Shown: in pieces, positions 39,926 to 40,407 of the stretch
How the letters are laid out: each line of letters begins with the position of its first letter
How positions within the stretch are numbered: the first letter of the stretch is position 1
Source of the DNA: DATKDU01 sp035512595
GTDB taxonomy: Bacteria; Planctomycetota; Planctomycetia; Pirellulales; Pirellulaceae
Direction: 5' to 3'
NCBI GenBank assembly: GCA_035512595.1
Contig: DATKDU010000011.1
Coordinates: 1-40,407, forward strand
DNA: 40,407 nt
The notes under the pieces: generated by a model
Databases searched by the model: none
What the model was told of the DNA's origin: nothing
Seen by the model: only the letters and a program-made list of their open reading frames with translations
Position numbers and translations under genes: made by a program

Positions 39926-40407
39926 TTAGCGTTCTAGATTCTCGTGCGCGAAGATGATCAGGTCCATCTGGTCGTCCGACACGTCGAAACGCCGGACAAT
40001 GAGCTGACCACACAAATACGGGCCCCGGTACATGATGAAAAAACCAGCGCCCTCTTCGTGCGAATGGACATCATTGTCGTAGATTATCGAGTAGTCGCCC
40101 CTGTGAAGCATCTGTTGCGCATCGCTCCGCAGCTCGTTCAAGAGCTGATTTCGCGAATCTGGCGGCAGGTCTAGTCGATACGAAACGTGTCGCGACAGCA
40201 TTTTACCCGACACAGTGTGAGTCCCGCCGGTGTATTTGCGCGGCCCGGCGGGGAGGTTGCACCGCTGGGCTACTGCATCCATCCGGTCGGGCAATCCGAA
40301 CTCTTGCACCAGCGACGACGGTTGCAGATTCGGCGGGCCGTATGTATGGCTGGCTATAAGGGCCAAAAGGGCAGATGCTGCGATCGTGAACAGCAAAAGC
40401 TCCCGCA
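39926..40407 (-). CDS. Membrane-anchored hypothetical protein (5' end outside window)
   Basis: At least 160 residues, with the start beyond the right edge: the frame stays open past an apparent TTG at 40396, giving RELLLFTIAASALLALIASH as a transmembrane or signal segment. The rest is soluble and unrecognised, with stretches such as LPAGPRKYTGGTHTVSG, SYRLDLPPDSRNQLLNELRS and IIYDNDVHSHEEGAGFFIMY, and it ends AHENLER. The mixed polar composition with regular strands looks like a small extracytoplasmic domain. I cannot assign a function. Confidence 0.6.
   Translation of the reverse strand, partial: RELLLFTIAASALLALIASHTYGPPNLQPSSLVQEFGLPDRMDAVAQRCNLPAGPRKYTGGTHTVSGKMLSRHVSYRLDLPPDSRNQLLNELRSDAQQMLHRGDYSIIYDNDVHSHEEGAGFFIMYRGPYLCGQLIVRRFDVSDDQMDLIIFAHENLER

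Overview
GC-rich bacterial DNA that most likely comes from a planctomycete (Pirellulales-like). The evidence is a five-gene sulfatase cluster, a DUF1587/1592/1595/1588/1585 haem-type protein paired with a DUF1552 protein, a very large VWA protein, a conserved HNH protein, and spacers with short-period repeats. The assignment is inferred from gene content, not from a marker gene.

Layout. (1) 185-4802: a divergent phosphonate-catabolism locus. Leftward genes are a decayed PhnZ-type HD oxygenase (64 codons left, metal-site HD lost), a phosphonate-associated FAD oxidoreductase and phosphonoacetaldehyde hydrolase. Rightward genes are a DUF5690 transporter and a phosphonate-associated zinc alcohol dehydrogenase. 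Four-base start/stop overlaps link the genes on each side. (2) 5123-10070: an exported DUF1592 protein with CxxCH motifs, a Tat-exported DUF1552 protein and a secreted alpha/beta hydrolase. (3) 17990-10414 (minus strand): an operon of a 1703-aa Trx-like/discoidin-like/two-VWA protein, a TPR protein and two DUF3592 membrane proteins. The last two look like one tandem-duplicated protein split by a one-base frameshift. (4) 18458-28655: a secreted propeller-type glycosidase candidate and a sialidase-like protein (plus strand) converging on five secreted sulfatases (minus strand), which together look like a sulfated-glycan degradation locus. (5) 28879-33176: an orphan HlyD-type adaptor converging on a 968-aa SF2 helicase, with a perfect 32-bp inverted repeat between their ends. 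(6) 33725-37382: a lipid-kinase-like gene, kdsA and a membrane-anchored transglutaminase-like/TPR protein, joined by GTGA overlaps. (7) 37655-40407: an HNH gene, an AMP-binding ligase and a partial membrane-anchored protein.

The most unusual non-coding signal is a set of spacer repeats with a strict 7-bp period but unrelated sequence families (CCAATGA, ATTGCAA, CTCACCA, CTGGNCC, GACAGGA/AAATGAC). Several begin exactly at, or include, a stop codon. A second is an 87-bp palindromic element at 33367-33453 upstream of the helicase. I saw no tRNA, rRNA, CRISPR array, insertion sequence or replication origin.
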